The notes under the pieces were generated by a model that saw only the letters and a program-made list of their open reading frames with translations, searched no databases and was not told the DNA's origin. Shown here piece by piece: positions 33,273 to 40,495 of a stretch of 49,000 nucleotides of DNA (position 1 is its first letter; every line of letters begins with the position of its first letter). Source of the DNA: JBEBGV01 sp040081265 (GTDB lineage: Bacteria; Acidobacteriota; Vicinamibacteria; Vicinamibacterales; UBA2999); contig JBEBGV010000037.1 of assembly GCA_040081265.1 (NCBI GenBank), positions 1-49,000 of the forward strand, given 5' to 3'. A program made the translations under genes and the position numbers.

Positions 33273-33593
33273 ATGACGGACCGGTCGATCGTCGAACGCG
33301 TGGAGATTCTGGAGCAAAGCGTGGAACTGCTGGAACGATTGCCTGATCGGGTTGCGGACGTGGAGTCGCAATTAGTTCAACTTCGTCACGAGATGCGTGA
33401 TGGATTTTCTGACATCCGCAGCGACATGAGCACGATGGGTGGCGGCCTGCGAGCCGAGATGCAGGCGCTGCGAGCCGACATGCTGGCGATAGGATCGCGA
33501 ATCGACGCCGGCGACGAAGAGACCCGCCGGTACATGCGGGTCCTCCACGAGGACGTGATCAGCCGGATTGCGGCGATTGGGGAAGGTGCCTGA
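33273..33593 (+). CDS. Small soluble coiled-coil protein, family member D, leader deleted
   Basis: A 106-residue paralogue, MTDRSIVERVEILEQSVELL, with units MGGGLRAEMQA, LRADMLA and IGSRIDA before GDEETRRYMRVLHEDVISRI. Its ATG is the one that in copy B (30898) opens the leader (ATGACGGACCGG). Here it is fused straight to the coding part, so the leader with the TGCTATCG motif is missing. It may be silent unless read through from copy C. The gene stops early (GEGA) where the metalloprotease sequence begins. Confidence 0.6.
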   Translation: MTDRSIVERVEILEQSVELLERLPDRVADVESQLVQLRHEMRDGFSDIRSDMSTMGGGLRAEMQALRADMLAIGSRIDAGDEETRRYMRVLHEDVISRIAAIGEGA

Positions 33594-33600
33594 ACATGAG

Positions 33601-34536
33601 GTGCTGCGGAGCGGTGCGATAAGCATGCTGGCGCAGGGAATCGCACCGGCGGCAACGCTCGCCGAAATCGACGCGCCGGCGGCCCTCGCACAGGCCGCCG
33701 AACGCATCCGGAGCATCGATCGACAACAACTCACCGACGCGCTGACACGGGCTGGGCTGATGATGCCGCCCGACATGCACATCGAGCTGATTCCGGAGAG
33801 CGATCCGCGCTCGGCGGACGTGCCGCGCTGGATTGTCGGACTCGCCTCGGGCACGCGCGACATCGTCATCTTCCCGGACCGTGTCGGGTCGCCGGACTCC
33901 TTCCCCTACGACTCCCTTGAATCGGTGGTCTGGCACGAGGTGGTCCACCTGGCGCTCGCGGTGCAGGCGGGCGACGGGCGACTCCCCCGCTGGTTCCACG
34001 AGGGCGTGGCGATGTCGGTGGAGAACGGCTGGGGCGTCACGAGCGATCTGCAACTGCTCGCGGCCGCGGTAGGAAACCCTGACATCAGGGATCTGCGACG
34101 GCTGTTCGCCTCGGACTCGCAACCTGAAACGGCACTCGGCTACCGTCTGGCCGCAGCGCTGGTGGCCGACATACGGCAGCGCCATGGAGAGGCAGTGCCG
34201 GGCGCGATCGCGGTTCGCGTCGCGCAGGGCGTCCCCTTCGTCGAGGCGTTCTTCATTCAGACTGGCGAGACGCCGGACGAAGCCGCAGCGCAGGCATGGT
34301 CGAGCTATCGACGCTGGACGAGCTGGATCCCGGCCCTCACCAGCGCATCGTCAATATGGGTCGCGATCATGGCGCTGGCCGTGATGGCGTTCGCGGTGAG
34401 GTTGCGGAAGCGAACGCAGCGGCGGCGGGCGTGGGACGAGGAGGAGGCGGCGCGTTCCGCCTTCGCCGAGGCTTCGGCGCGAGACGACGACGGCGACGGC
34501 ACGGCGGGTCGTTCCGACCCGCCCTACGTACATTAG
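33601..34536 (+). CDS. Membrane-anchored zinc metalloprotease (peptidase MA-like), N-terminus replaced
   Basis: A 311-residue gluzincin-like protein. The zinc site WHEVVHLAL is near residue 115, with third-ligand region RWFHEGVAMSVE about 25 residues on. A C-terminal membrane helix (SSIWVAIMALAVMAFAVRLR) is followed by a basic, then acidic tail. The paralogue at 30473 has a signal peptide before LAQG. Here the upstream DNA is coiled-coil gene D instead, so no signal peptide remains and the start (GTG 33601 or ATG 33625) is uncertain. The last residues (GRSDPPYVH) and stop are encoded by a palindromic repeat. The fold is clear. Whether the product still reaches the periplasm is doubtful. Confidence 0.65.
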   Translation: MLRSGAISMLAQGIAPAATLAEIDAPAALAQAAERIRSIDRQQLTDALTRAGLMMPPDMHIELIPESDPRSADVPRWIVGLASGTRDIVIFPDRVGSPDSFPYDSLESVVWHEVVHLALAVQAGDGRLPRWFHEGVAMSVENGWGVTSDLQLLAAAVGNPDIRDLRRLFASDSQPETALGYRLAAALVADIRQRHGEAVPGAIAVRVAQGVPFVEAFFIQTGETPDEAAAQAWSSYRRWTSWIPALTSASSIWVAIMALAVMAFAVRLRKRTQRRRAWDEEEAARSAFAEASARDDDGDGTAGRSDPPYVH

Positions 34537-34600
34537 AGGTTCGGCGGACCCGGCGGACCTGAAGGTCCGCCCTACGTACACTGACACGCCCTACGTACGA
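34502..34600. repeat. Cluster of palindromic CCTACGTAC repeats
   Basis: Units with stems GGCGGGTCG/CGACCCGCC and GGCGGACCT/AGGTCCGCC plus a partial third GCCCTACGTAC. The first unit lies inside the metalloprotease coding end. Together with the element at 34635-34760 it fills the gap before the DUF3014 gene. Confidence 0.85.
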
Positions 34601-34634
34601 GGAGTCGGACGGGAGCGAGAACAGCGGCGAGGAC

Positions 34635-34760
34635 GCGAACGGGTGGCGCCGGCAGGGGACCCCGCCGCGCGCACGCCAGGAGCACACCGGGGCCCCCGCC
34701 GCGCGGACTCTGCGCGGTGGGGTGGTCATGGCGGGGTAGCCGGCGACAGGACCCGCTCGC
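34635..34760. repeat. Long imperfect palindromic element, copy 1
   Basis: Outer arms GCGAACGGGT (34635-34644) and ACCCGCTCGC (34751-34760) pair at 9 of 10 positions. Inner GGCGCCGGC...GCCGGCGAC and ACCCCGCC...GGCGGGGT pair further. It shares left and right parts with 41388-41469 but has a longer loop. Confidence 0.7.
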
Positions 34761-34827
34761 TCATCGAGCGCGGACGGCACGAGAAGGGCACATCACGGCT
34801 CAGTAGGGCGACCCCGCCGGCCGGACC

Positions 34828-34833
34828 TACAAT
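34828..34833 (+). promoter_or_regulatory. -10 element TACAAT, probably leaderless start
   Basis: TACAAT sits exactly six bases before ATG 34840. Transcription starting about seven bases after a -10 would begin at the ATG itself. The same spacing occurs at 40484. No good -35 is visible. Confidence 0.5.
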
Positions 34834-34839
34834 GCCCTC

Positions 34840-35700
34840 ATGCCGGGCATCGACGACTTCGAGTTTCAGACGTCCGAGACCAGCGAAACCAGCGCCGTCT
34901 CAACACCCCCTCGGCGCCGCGTCCTCCCACTGGTGGTCATGGCGGTCGGCGTCGCCATCATCGCCCTCGGCGTCTATCTCTGGATGAGACGATCGGCGGA
35001 GCCTCCTCCGGCGTCAGCCTCAGCAGCAACGGCCACGCTACCGGCGCCAGCAACGGCTACCGAGATCACACCGGCGCCGACCTACGTTCTTCCTCCGGTG
35101 GACGACAGCGACGCGTTCATGCGCGAGCGGTTCCGCGAACTCTCAGAAAGCCAGACGCTGACCGCGTGGCTACAGGGGACGGGTCTTCTGCGCACGCTTG
35201 TCGTCGTCCTCGACAACACGTCGCGCGGACTGAGTCCGGCCCGGCATCTCCGACGACTGGCTCCCGCCTCGAACTTTCGGACGATTCAACGCGGCAACCG
35301 CCTGGTGCTCGATCCGCGCAACTATCAGCGCTTCACCCCGATTGCCGATGCCGCGGCGTCGATCGATCCAGCCATGGCCGCACGACTCTATGTCGGCATC
35401 AAGCCGCTGCTGCAGATGGCCTACGACGAACTGGGGAATCAGGAATCTGTGGATGCCGCGCTCACGCGCGCGATGCGCCAGCTCCTGAGCGCGCCGATCG
35501 TCGAGGGCGATGTGGTACTGGAGATCGGCCTCGAGGGGACGGGCTTCCGCTTCGCCAACTCTGCACTCGAATCGCTGCCCGCTGTCCAGAAACAGATGGT
35601 GCGCATGGGACCGGCTAGCGAGCGGGTAATTCAAGAGCACCTGCGCCGGTTTGCGCTGGCTGCCGGGATTAGCGGCGACGCGCTCCCACCCGCGCAGTGA
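34840..35700 (+). CDS. DUF3014 membrane-anchored protein
   Basis: A 286-residue protein. A cytoplasmic N-tail (about 1-27) is followed by one membrane helix (VLPLVVMAVGVAIIALGVYL), then a Pro/Ala-rich linker. A periplasmic DUF3014 domain takes up residues about 85-280, recognised by LPPVDDSDAFMRERF, LLRTLVVVLDNTSRGLSPAR and YQRFTPIADAAASID. The domain's function is not known to me. The gene is monocistronic: a TACAAT lies six bases upstream of the ATG and a palindromic repeat lies directly after the stop. Confidence 0.85.
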   Translation: MPGIDDFEFQTSETSETSAVSTPPRRRVLPLVVMAVGVAIIALGVYLWMRRSAEPPPASASAATATLPAPATATEITPAPTYVLPPVDDSDAFMRERFRELSESQTLTAWLQGTGLLRTLVVVLDNTSRGLSPARHLRRLAPASNFRTIQRGNRLVLDPRNYQRFTPIADAAASIDPAMAARLYVGIKPLLQMAYDELGNQESVDAALTRAMRQLLSAPIVEGDVVLEIGLEGTGFRFANSALESLPAVQKQMVRMGPASERVIQEHLRRFALAAGISGDALPPAQ

Positions 35701-35704
35701 GGGT

Positions 35705-35735
35705 TCGGCGGACCTGAAGGTCCGCCCTACGTACG
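35705..35735. repeat. Palindromic repeat, GGCGGACCTGAAGGTCCGCC variant
   Basis: Stem GGCGGACCT/AGGTCCGCC with CCTACGTACG on the right. It lies between the convergent DUF3014 and kinase genes, where it may act as a bidirectional transcription stop. Confidence 0.85.
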
Positions 35736-35739
35736 ATTT

Positions 35740-38397
35740 CTACGTACCGCCTTCGGGGCGCCAGTTGAGGATGACAGTAATAGGGATGGCGGCTTCCTGG
35801 GCCTGGGGCACGTCGATGAGGAAGCGCTGGCCGTCGCGCGAGACGGAGTATTCCCTCTGGCCCAGACCTGGCCCGCCGACGGTGGTCCCAAAGAGCGGCG
35901 TCGGCGTGCCGAGGTCAACGCGGCTACCGTCAGGCGAGATCGCGATGGTCGTCGCCATGAGACGACGGTCGAGCGCCAGGTAATAGAGCTCCTTTCCATC
36001 GCGACGCCAGCGCGGCTGCGTCCCGCCCTGAGTTGACACCTGCTGTCGTCCCACTGCGCTGCCGACGGGCCGCACGTACACCTCGAAGCGGCCGGACTCG
36101 GTCGACTGATACGCCATCCAGCGCCCGCTCGGATCGAACTGCCCCTCGAGTTCCTCGATCGGCGACTGCACGACGGGAACGGGGGTGCCGGGCGGACTGA
36201 GTGGCATGACCATGATGTCCACCAACGTCGCCTGACTCGCCTGTAGAAAAAGCAGCCGCGTGCCGTCGGGTGAGATGTCGCTCGGAGAGGCGTTAATCGC
36301 ATCGACTAACAGCGGACGCTCTTCGCCGCCCGCCAGCGACTTCTCGAAGAGATCGAGGTTCCCGTTGCGGCGCGACGTAAAGACCATGCGGCCGCCATCG
36401 GGCGACCAGATGGGCGCCGTGCCGCCGCCGAGGGTGAACCGGGTGAAGGCGCTACGAGCGACGTCGAACAGCCAGATGTCGGAGCTCTGCTGGTTGTCCG
36501 GCCGGACGAAGGCGATCGTCTGCTCGTCTGGTGAGAGCGCGGGCTGTTGCGAGGCACCAGTCGGGCTGACGCCGGCGGGAGCGACGCGGCCGGTCACGTT
36601 GCCCGCGCGATCGAACCACGTTGCCTGACGACTCCGACCGAGCGTGCCCGAGCGATACACGATCGGACCGGCGACCGAGGCTGAAAAGGCAGGCCGCGCC
36701 GTGCCTGCGCTGACGTTGCCCACACCAAGGTCGAGACCGTCAGCCACCAGAAACGGCATGCCCGTCAGCGCCAGCGTCGCCTGGTCGAACGCCTGCCCGA
36801 ACAAGGTGGTCTCGCGCACGAACAACACATGGCCGCTGGGGCCATAGGCGGCGTATCCATCAATCAGGCGTCTGGCGTCTGCACCATCCAGGCGACTGAC
36901 ATACGTCCCCCGCACCGCTGCCCCGCCATCGGCGACGTAGAACAAATGGGTGCCGCCGGGGAGCACCTGAGGATACAGGTGACCGATCTGCCCCGCTTCG
37001 AGCCTGGATACGGGCGATGCCGAACCGCCAGTGGCAGCGACGCGCATCACGGGACTGATCTGCGTCGGGGTGAAGAACACCTGGCCGTCGGGTCCCCACG
37101 CGCCTCCGCGCGGATCGGGCGCGTCGGCAAGCGTCAGCGGGTTGCCACCGGCCACGTCGATGCGCTTCAGTTTGCCGTCAGCAAAGAAGCCCACCGATCG
37201 TCCGTCGAGCGACCAGAAGGGATAGAGCGCCGCCGCGGTGCCTTCGAGGACGCGTGCCGCGCCTCCCCCAAGATCGCGCACCCACAGCACGGACCGGCCC
37301 TCAGAGGTCGCCGCGAATACCACCTGGCGACCATCGGCCGAGATGGCGAGCGCCTGCGGCTCCGAGGTCGGCGGCGTCGAGAGATCGAGACGCACTTCGG
37401 CGGGGACGTTGCTGTCGGGCTCGGCGGAGCGCACCCACCCTGCCAACGCTGCGATTCCAAGCCCCGCGACAACGGCCGCCCAGACCAGGCGTTCAGGGGT
37501 TCGGCTGCGCTGCGGGATCACCTTGTGCGGCGGCTCCGGGAGAACAGCCTCGAGGGCACCATTCTCCAGGGCGGTCGCATCGCCGATGTCGCGCAGTCTC
37601 TTGTTGACGTTCTTCTCGAGACAGCGGTGGAGCAAGCGGACGACGCTCGCCGGTGTGTACGAGGGCAGGCTTGTCCACTGCGGTTCGCGCTCGAGGATGC
37701 CGGCCATGATGTCGGACTGCGTCGGGCCAGCGAAGGGCGCGCGCCCGGTGAGCATCTCGAACAGCACGCACCCGAACGCCCAGATGTCGGACCGCTTGTC
37801 TACGTCCAGGCCGCGGGCCTGCTCCGGGCTCATGTAGGCCACGGTGCCGAGGATCATGCCGGGGCGGGTAACGTCCGGGGCGACGGTCTGCGCCTCCGAG
37901 ATCAATGCCGGCGATTCCCGCATCTCCTTGGCCAGACCGAAATCGAGCACCTTCACTGATCCGTCGGCGCGCAGCTTGATATTGGCCGGCTTCAGATCAC
38001 GATGGACGATGCCCTGCTGGTGCGCGGCGTCGAGCGCCTCGGCGATCTGCCGCGCCACAGGCAGCGCCTCGGCGATGGTCAAGGGCCCACGCCGGATACG
38101 ATCGGCAAGCGTGTCACCTTCGACCAGTTCGAGGACGAGCGCGCGGATCGGACCCGCGTCTTCGATGCCGTAGATCGCCGCGATGTGGGGATGGTTCAGC
38201 GAGGCGAGAATCCGCGCCTCGCGCGCGAATCGAGCGAGGCGGTCGGCGTCGGTGGCCAGCGTGGCTGGCAGCACCTTGATCGCCACCTCGCGGCCCAGCC
38301 TGGAATCCCGCGCGCGATAGACCTCGCCCATCCCCCCGGCGCCGAGGTGGCCGGTGATCTCATAGTGACCGATCGAGGTTCCAACCGACAGCGACAT
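35740..38397 (-). CDS. Membrane Ser/Thr protein kinase with PD40 beta-propeller
   Basis: An 885-residue PknB-type kinase. The Gly loop LGAGGMGEVYRA is at 18-29, with VAIKVL (Lys41), HRDLKPAN at 132-139, DFG at 152-154, and GTVAYMSPEQARG in the activation segment. All catalytic residues are present. A membrane helix (LVWAAVVAGLGIAALAGWV, about 305-325) leads to an extracytoplasmic TolB/PD40 propeller of about six blades, such as ISADGRQVVFAATSEGRSVL and WSPDGGRMVFTSRRNGNLDL. This kinase-propeller fusion is characteristic of Acidobacteriota. On the minus strand GATAAT stands 11 bases before the ATG. The propeller presumably senses a ligand; which one is unknown. Confidence 0.93.
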   Translation of the reverse strand: MSLSVGTSIGHYEITGHLGAGGMGEVYRARDSRLGREVAIKVLPATLATDADRLARFAREARILASLNHPHIAAIYGIEDAGPIRALVLELVEGDTLADRIRRGPLTIAEALPVARQIAEALDAAHQQGIVHRDLKPANIKLRADGSVKVLDFGLAKEMRESPALISEAQTVAPDVTRPGMILGTVAYMSPEQARGLDVDKRSDIWAFGCVLFEMLTGRAPFAGPTQSDIMAGILEREPQWTSLPSYTPASVVRLLHRCLEKNVNKRLRDIGDATALENGALEAVLPEPPHKVIPQRSRTPERLVWAAVVAGLGIAALAGWVRSAEPDSNVPAEVRLDLSTPPTSEPQALAISADGRQVVFAATSEGRSVLWVRDLGGGAARVLEGTAAALYPFWSLDGRSVGFFADGKLKRIDVAGGNPLTLADAPDPRGGAWGPDGQVFFTPTQISPVMRVAATGGSASPVSRLEAGQIGHLYPQVLPGGTHLFYVADGGAAVRGTYVSRLDGADARRLIDGYAAYGPSGHVLFVRETTLFGQAFDQATLALTGMPFLVADGLDLGVGNVSAGTARPAFSASVAGPIVYRSGTLGRSRQATWFDRAGNVTGRVAPAGVSPTGASQQPALSPDEQTIAFVRPDNQQSSDIWLFDVARSAFTRFTLGGGTAPIWSPDGGRMVFTSRRNGNLDLFEKSLAGGEERPLLVDAINASPSDISPDGTRLLFLQASQATLVDIMVMPLSPPGTPVPVVQSPIEELEGQFDPSGRWMAYQSTESGRFEVYVRPVGSAVGRQQVSTQGGTQPRWRRDGKELYYLALDRRLMATTIAISPDGSRVDLGTPTPLFGTTVGGPGLGQREYSVSRDGQRFLIDVPQAQEAAIPITVILNWRPEGGT

Positions 38398-38433
38398 GAA
38401 TTCGAAGCATTATCCTCGACTTGAGCGGGTGGC

Positions 38434-38649
38434 TTAGCCGCGGTGACCGCGGCCTTCGTCGGCGATGTCGCCAACGGGCTCCGGGGAGAGTTCCTCGCTG
38501 CGTCCAAGGTTCGCGTAGGTGGTGGGGTCGTGTGCCGTTCGGTTCAACGGCGAGAAGCCGCGCTCGGCGGAATCCTCGGTCGCCGAGTAGGTGTCGTCCG
38601 CTTCAGTGGCATGGTCGAGGTCGCGTGAGCCGAGGCTGAAATGGGCCAT
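38434..38649 (-). CDS. Small acidic hypothetical protein upstream of kinase
   Basis: A 71-residue open frame, MAHFSLGSRDLDHATEADDT, hydrophilic and acidic with no Cys and no membrane segment. It ends 37 bases before the kinase start on the same strand, so it could be cotranscribed with it or act as its substrate. No family recognised. Support is only frame length, plausible composition and position. Confidence 0.4.
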   Translation of the reverse strand: MAHFSLGSRDLDHATEADDTYSATEDSAERGFSPLNRTAHDPTTYANLGRSEELSPEPVGDIADEGRGHRG

Positions 38650-38845
38650 GGCGCTTAGGACAACGCCAACGCGGAGTCGTGTTAACCTGAGCTATCGCCG
38701 CGCAAGAGGCGGCGCCAAACATAGGCTTTTAGCGACCACGCTTCCATTCGGGAGCACACCAAATCGGTCGCGGCCGGGAGGTGCAACTCTATGAGTAATC
38801 GCACCGGGGGTAGCCGTTAGGCTCAACTCCCGATTCGGTACAAAG
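38650..38845. other. Gene-free stretch with possible structured RNA
   Basis: Part of the 413-base gap before 39063. It contains several short self-complementary pairs (CCGCGCAAGAGGCGG and GGTGC...GCACC around 38782-38810) and no credible reading frame. It does not match a riboswitch or tRNA consensus that I recognise. The strand is undetermined. Confidence 0.25.
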
Positions 38846-38875
38846 CAACGGGCCGGCCAGAGTGCCGGCCCGTTG
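38846..38875. terminator. Perfect 12-bp hairpin, terminator-like
   Basis: CAACGGGCCGGC and GCCGGCCCGTTG are perfect arms around a six-base CAGAGT loop. There is no strong T-run on either side (TCTGT right, TTGCTTTG left in reverse), so it is a possible weak or factor-aided terminator or the end of a structured RNA. Confidence 0.45.
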
Positions 38876-38885
38876 TCTGTACGGC

Positions 38886-38919
38886 GTAGGGCGGGTCGTT
38901 TCCGACCCGCCCTACGTAC
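38886..38919. repeat. Palindromic repeat, GGCGGGTCG/CGACCCGCC variant
   Basis: GTAGGGCGGGTCG TTTC CGACCCGCCCTAC: here the pairing extends through GTAGG/CCTAC on both sides, making the longest stem of the family in this window. Confidence 0.85.
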
Positions 38920-39062
38920 ACAACAGTGGCAAGATCTGCCACACGCAGTGCCATTCGGGTTCGCAGTTTTCGCAGCACGTGACCAGGGCAGGAGAGGATT
39001 TCGCTCCAATTCGAGGCGGCATCAGGCTCGCATTCTCCCGAACCGTGAAGTGGCTGATGACG

Positions 39063-39272
39063 ATGCTAGACTTGCAGCCGGAGCAGCGATCGTTTCTCGC
39101 GGAGGCGCTGCGTGATATTGCCAACGTCGCCGCGGGCGCAATGGCATTCGGCCAGGTGCTTAGTGAGCGCCCCTTCTCAATCGTGGTCGCAACTAGCGGC
39201 GTCGTTCTCTGGATTGCGTTGATCGCGTACTCGGCACGGCTCATCAGGAGGGGCATCCATGACCCACAATGA
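39063..39272 (+). CDS. Small two-helix membrane protein (module copy 1)
   Basis: A 69-residue protein, MLDLQPEQRSFLAEALRDIA. A short amphipathic N-terminus is followed by two hydrophobic segments (NVAAGAMAFGQVL, SIVVATSGVVLWIALIAYSA). It aligns over its length with the protein at 48105 (MVELTTEQRATLMDKLPDFA...FGQWLGEGPRSLT), which supports start ATG 39063. It overlaps the next tiny gene by 14 bases. A conserved small inner-membrane family; function unknown. Confidence 0.65.
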   Translation: MLDLQPEQRSFLAEALRDIANVAAGAMAFGQVLSERPFSIVVATSGVVLWIALIAYSARLIRRGIHDPQ

Positions 39273-39384
39273 GTGGAACCTCATGATCATGTTCGGCATG
39301 ATCCTCGCCTTTGGCACCGTCGTTGTCGTGCTCGACGAAATTGGCAGACGCCAGCACCGGCGACGTGCCGGCAGGAAGAGTTGA
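39259..39384 (+). CDS. Single-helix 41-residue membrane protein
   Basis: MTHNEWNLMIMFGMILAFGT then VVVVLDEIGRRQHRRRAGRK: one membrane helix and a basic tail of the positive-inside type. It overlaps the end of the two-helix gene by 14 bases, as 48296 overlaps 48105, so the pair is a repeated two-gene unit. Function unknown. Confidence 0.55.
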   Translation: MTHNEWNLMIMFGMILAFGTVVVVLDEIGRRQHRRRAGRKS

Positions 39385-39502
39385 TCAGCCGCTCGGTCAG
39401 CCTCGCGTTCGTCGTCTCCCTCATCGCTGTGTTCGCGCATGCGCCGACACGCTGATCCATCGGCCGGCGATGCCGTTCACGGGATCGAGCCTGCCAGACT
39501 AT

Positions 39503-39599
39503 CGATGACGGGCCGCGCTCGTGGCCGGTGCTGGTTGGTGGCGCAATCCTGTGGACCCTGCTGAGCGGCATCACGCTCTATCTTGGTCGGCGGAGGTGA
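39503..39599 (+). pseudogene. Remnant of two-helix membrane protein (module copy 2)
   Basis: The DNA encodes DDGPRSWPVLVG, and after a one-base shift in the G-rich 39536-39541 it encodes GAILWTLLSGITLYLGRRR. This matches the second half of the protein at 48105 (GPRSLTLVAVG, LTLYLGRRQ). The N-terminal half is not found upstream, so it is a frameshifted 3' remnant followed directly by its one-helix partner at 39601. Confidence 0.6.
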
Positions 39600-39600
39600 G

Positions 39601-39708
39601 ATGGCCGGTGTCTACTTCCTGTTCGGGGTCGTGATGGTCTGTGCCCTCGCCGTCGCAATCTGGGACCACTTCGCCGAGCGCGAGGCCCGACGAAAGCGCG
39701 GTTTGTAG
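39601..39708 (+). CDS. Single-helix 35-residue membrane protein
   Basis: MAGVYFLFGVVMVCALAVAI with the basic tail WDHFAEREARRKRGL. It matches the protein at 48296 (YGFFAFVAIAIGLWDYLA, RQARRRRGL). GGAGG lies just upstream. Its usual two-helix partner is the remnant at 39503, so it may have lost its partner. Function unknown. Confidence 0.55.
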   Translation: MAGVYFLFGVVMVCALAVAIWDHFAEREARRKRGL

Positions 39709-39715
39709 TGCGACC

Positions 39716-40300
39716 ATGCCCGCCGACGATTTCGTGAAGCCGGCTCACTCCGGCGTACGGCTCACCTACGACGACTTCGTCCACTTCCCAGACGATGGGC
39801 AGCGGCACGAGTTGATCGACGGAGAGCATTACGTGACGCCGTCGCCCGTCATGCGCCACCAGGTTCTGGTCGGTGCACTGTTTCTCAAGATCGCCAACCA
39901 TCTCGAGCATCACCCGATCGGTCGGGTGCTCCTGTCGCCCTTCGATGTCGTCCTCTCGAACTTCGACGTCGTCGAACCAGACCTGCTGTACGTGTCGAAC
40001 GATCGGGCCGGCACACTCGCCGGTGGCATCAACGTTCAGGGCGCTCCGGATCTTGTGATTGAGGTCGCGGCGGAGTCCACGCGCAAGCGAGACGAGACGA
40101 TCATACGCAGGCTCTATGAGCGAGCGAACGTCACGGAGTACTGGATCGTCGATCCCGAGATCGACGTGGTGCGCGTGTGTCGACGGGCCGGTGAAGGCTT
40201 CGCGCGCCCGGTCGAACTCTCGCGCGAGGCGGGTGATGTCTTGACGACACCACTGGTGCCAGGGCTCGAGCTGCCGCTCGCGCAGGTCTTCAGAGAGTAG
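39716..40300 (+). CDS. Uma2-family (DUF820) PD-(D/E)xK protein, copy 1
   Basis: A 194-residue Uma2/DUF820 protein with a restriction-endonuclease-like fold. Family marks are LTYDDFVHFPDDGQRHELID near 16-35, DVVEPDLLYVS, the active-site-like APDLVIEVAAEST (Asp and Glu) followed by KRDETIIRRLYERA, and EYWIVDPEIDVVRVCRR. The biological role of the family is unsettled; nuclease activity is predicted. Its 5' 121 bases are identical to those of the copy at 40496. It follows the small membrane gene by seven bases. Confidence 0.85.
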   Translation: MPADDFVKPAHSGVRLTYDDFVHFPDDGQRHELIDGEHYVTPSPVMRHQVLVGALFLKIANHLEHHPIGRVLLSPFDVVLSNFDVVEPDLLYVSNDRAGTLAGGINVQGAPDLVIEVAAESTRKRDETIIRRLYERANVTEYWIVDPEIDVVRVCRRAGEGFARPVELSREAGDVLTTPLVPGLELPLAQVFRE

Positions 40301-40329
40301 ATGGCGGACGTTCGATGTGGGGCTCGCTT

Positions 40330-40359
40330 CGGCGGACCTGAAGGTCCGCCCTGCGTACA
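40330..40359. repeat. Palindromic repeat, GGCGGACCTGAAGGTCCGCC variant
   Basis: Same stem as at 35705, with CTGCGTACAA on its right (one change from CTACGTAC). It lies between the two Uma2 genes. Confidence 0.8.
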
Positions 40360-40483
40360 AGAACTGATCGCACATTCTGCATGGGTCTGGCCAGAGGGGT
40401 TGTGCATTTACTGCCAATGACCTGGACCCACTCGACGAATCCTCAGCATTTCGACTTGGCATAACGATGGCTAGTGCCATGGG

Positions 40484-40489
40484 TACAAT
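40484..40489 (+). promoter_or_regulatory. -10 element TACAAT, probably leaderless start
   Basis: TACAAT ends six bases before ATG 40496, the same arrangement as at 34828. A TTGGCA lies further upstream but at 22 bases, too far for a standard -35. Confidence 0.45.
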
Positions 40490-40495
40490 GAGCCC

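Noticed and set aside
36829..37959. 376-codon plus-strand frame opposite the kinase
   Set aside because: Shadow of the kinase-propeller gene; Arg/His-rich with no motif.
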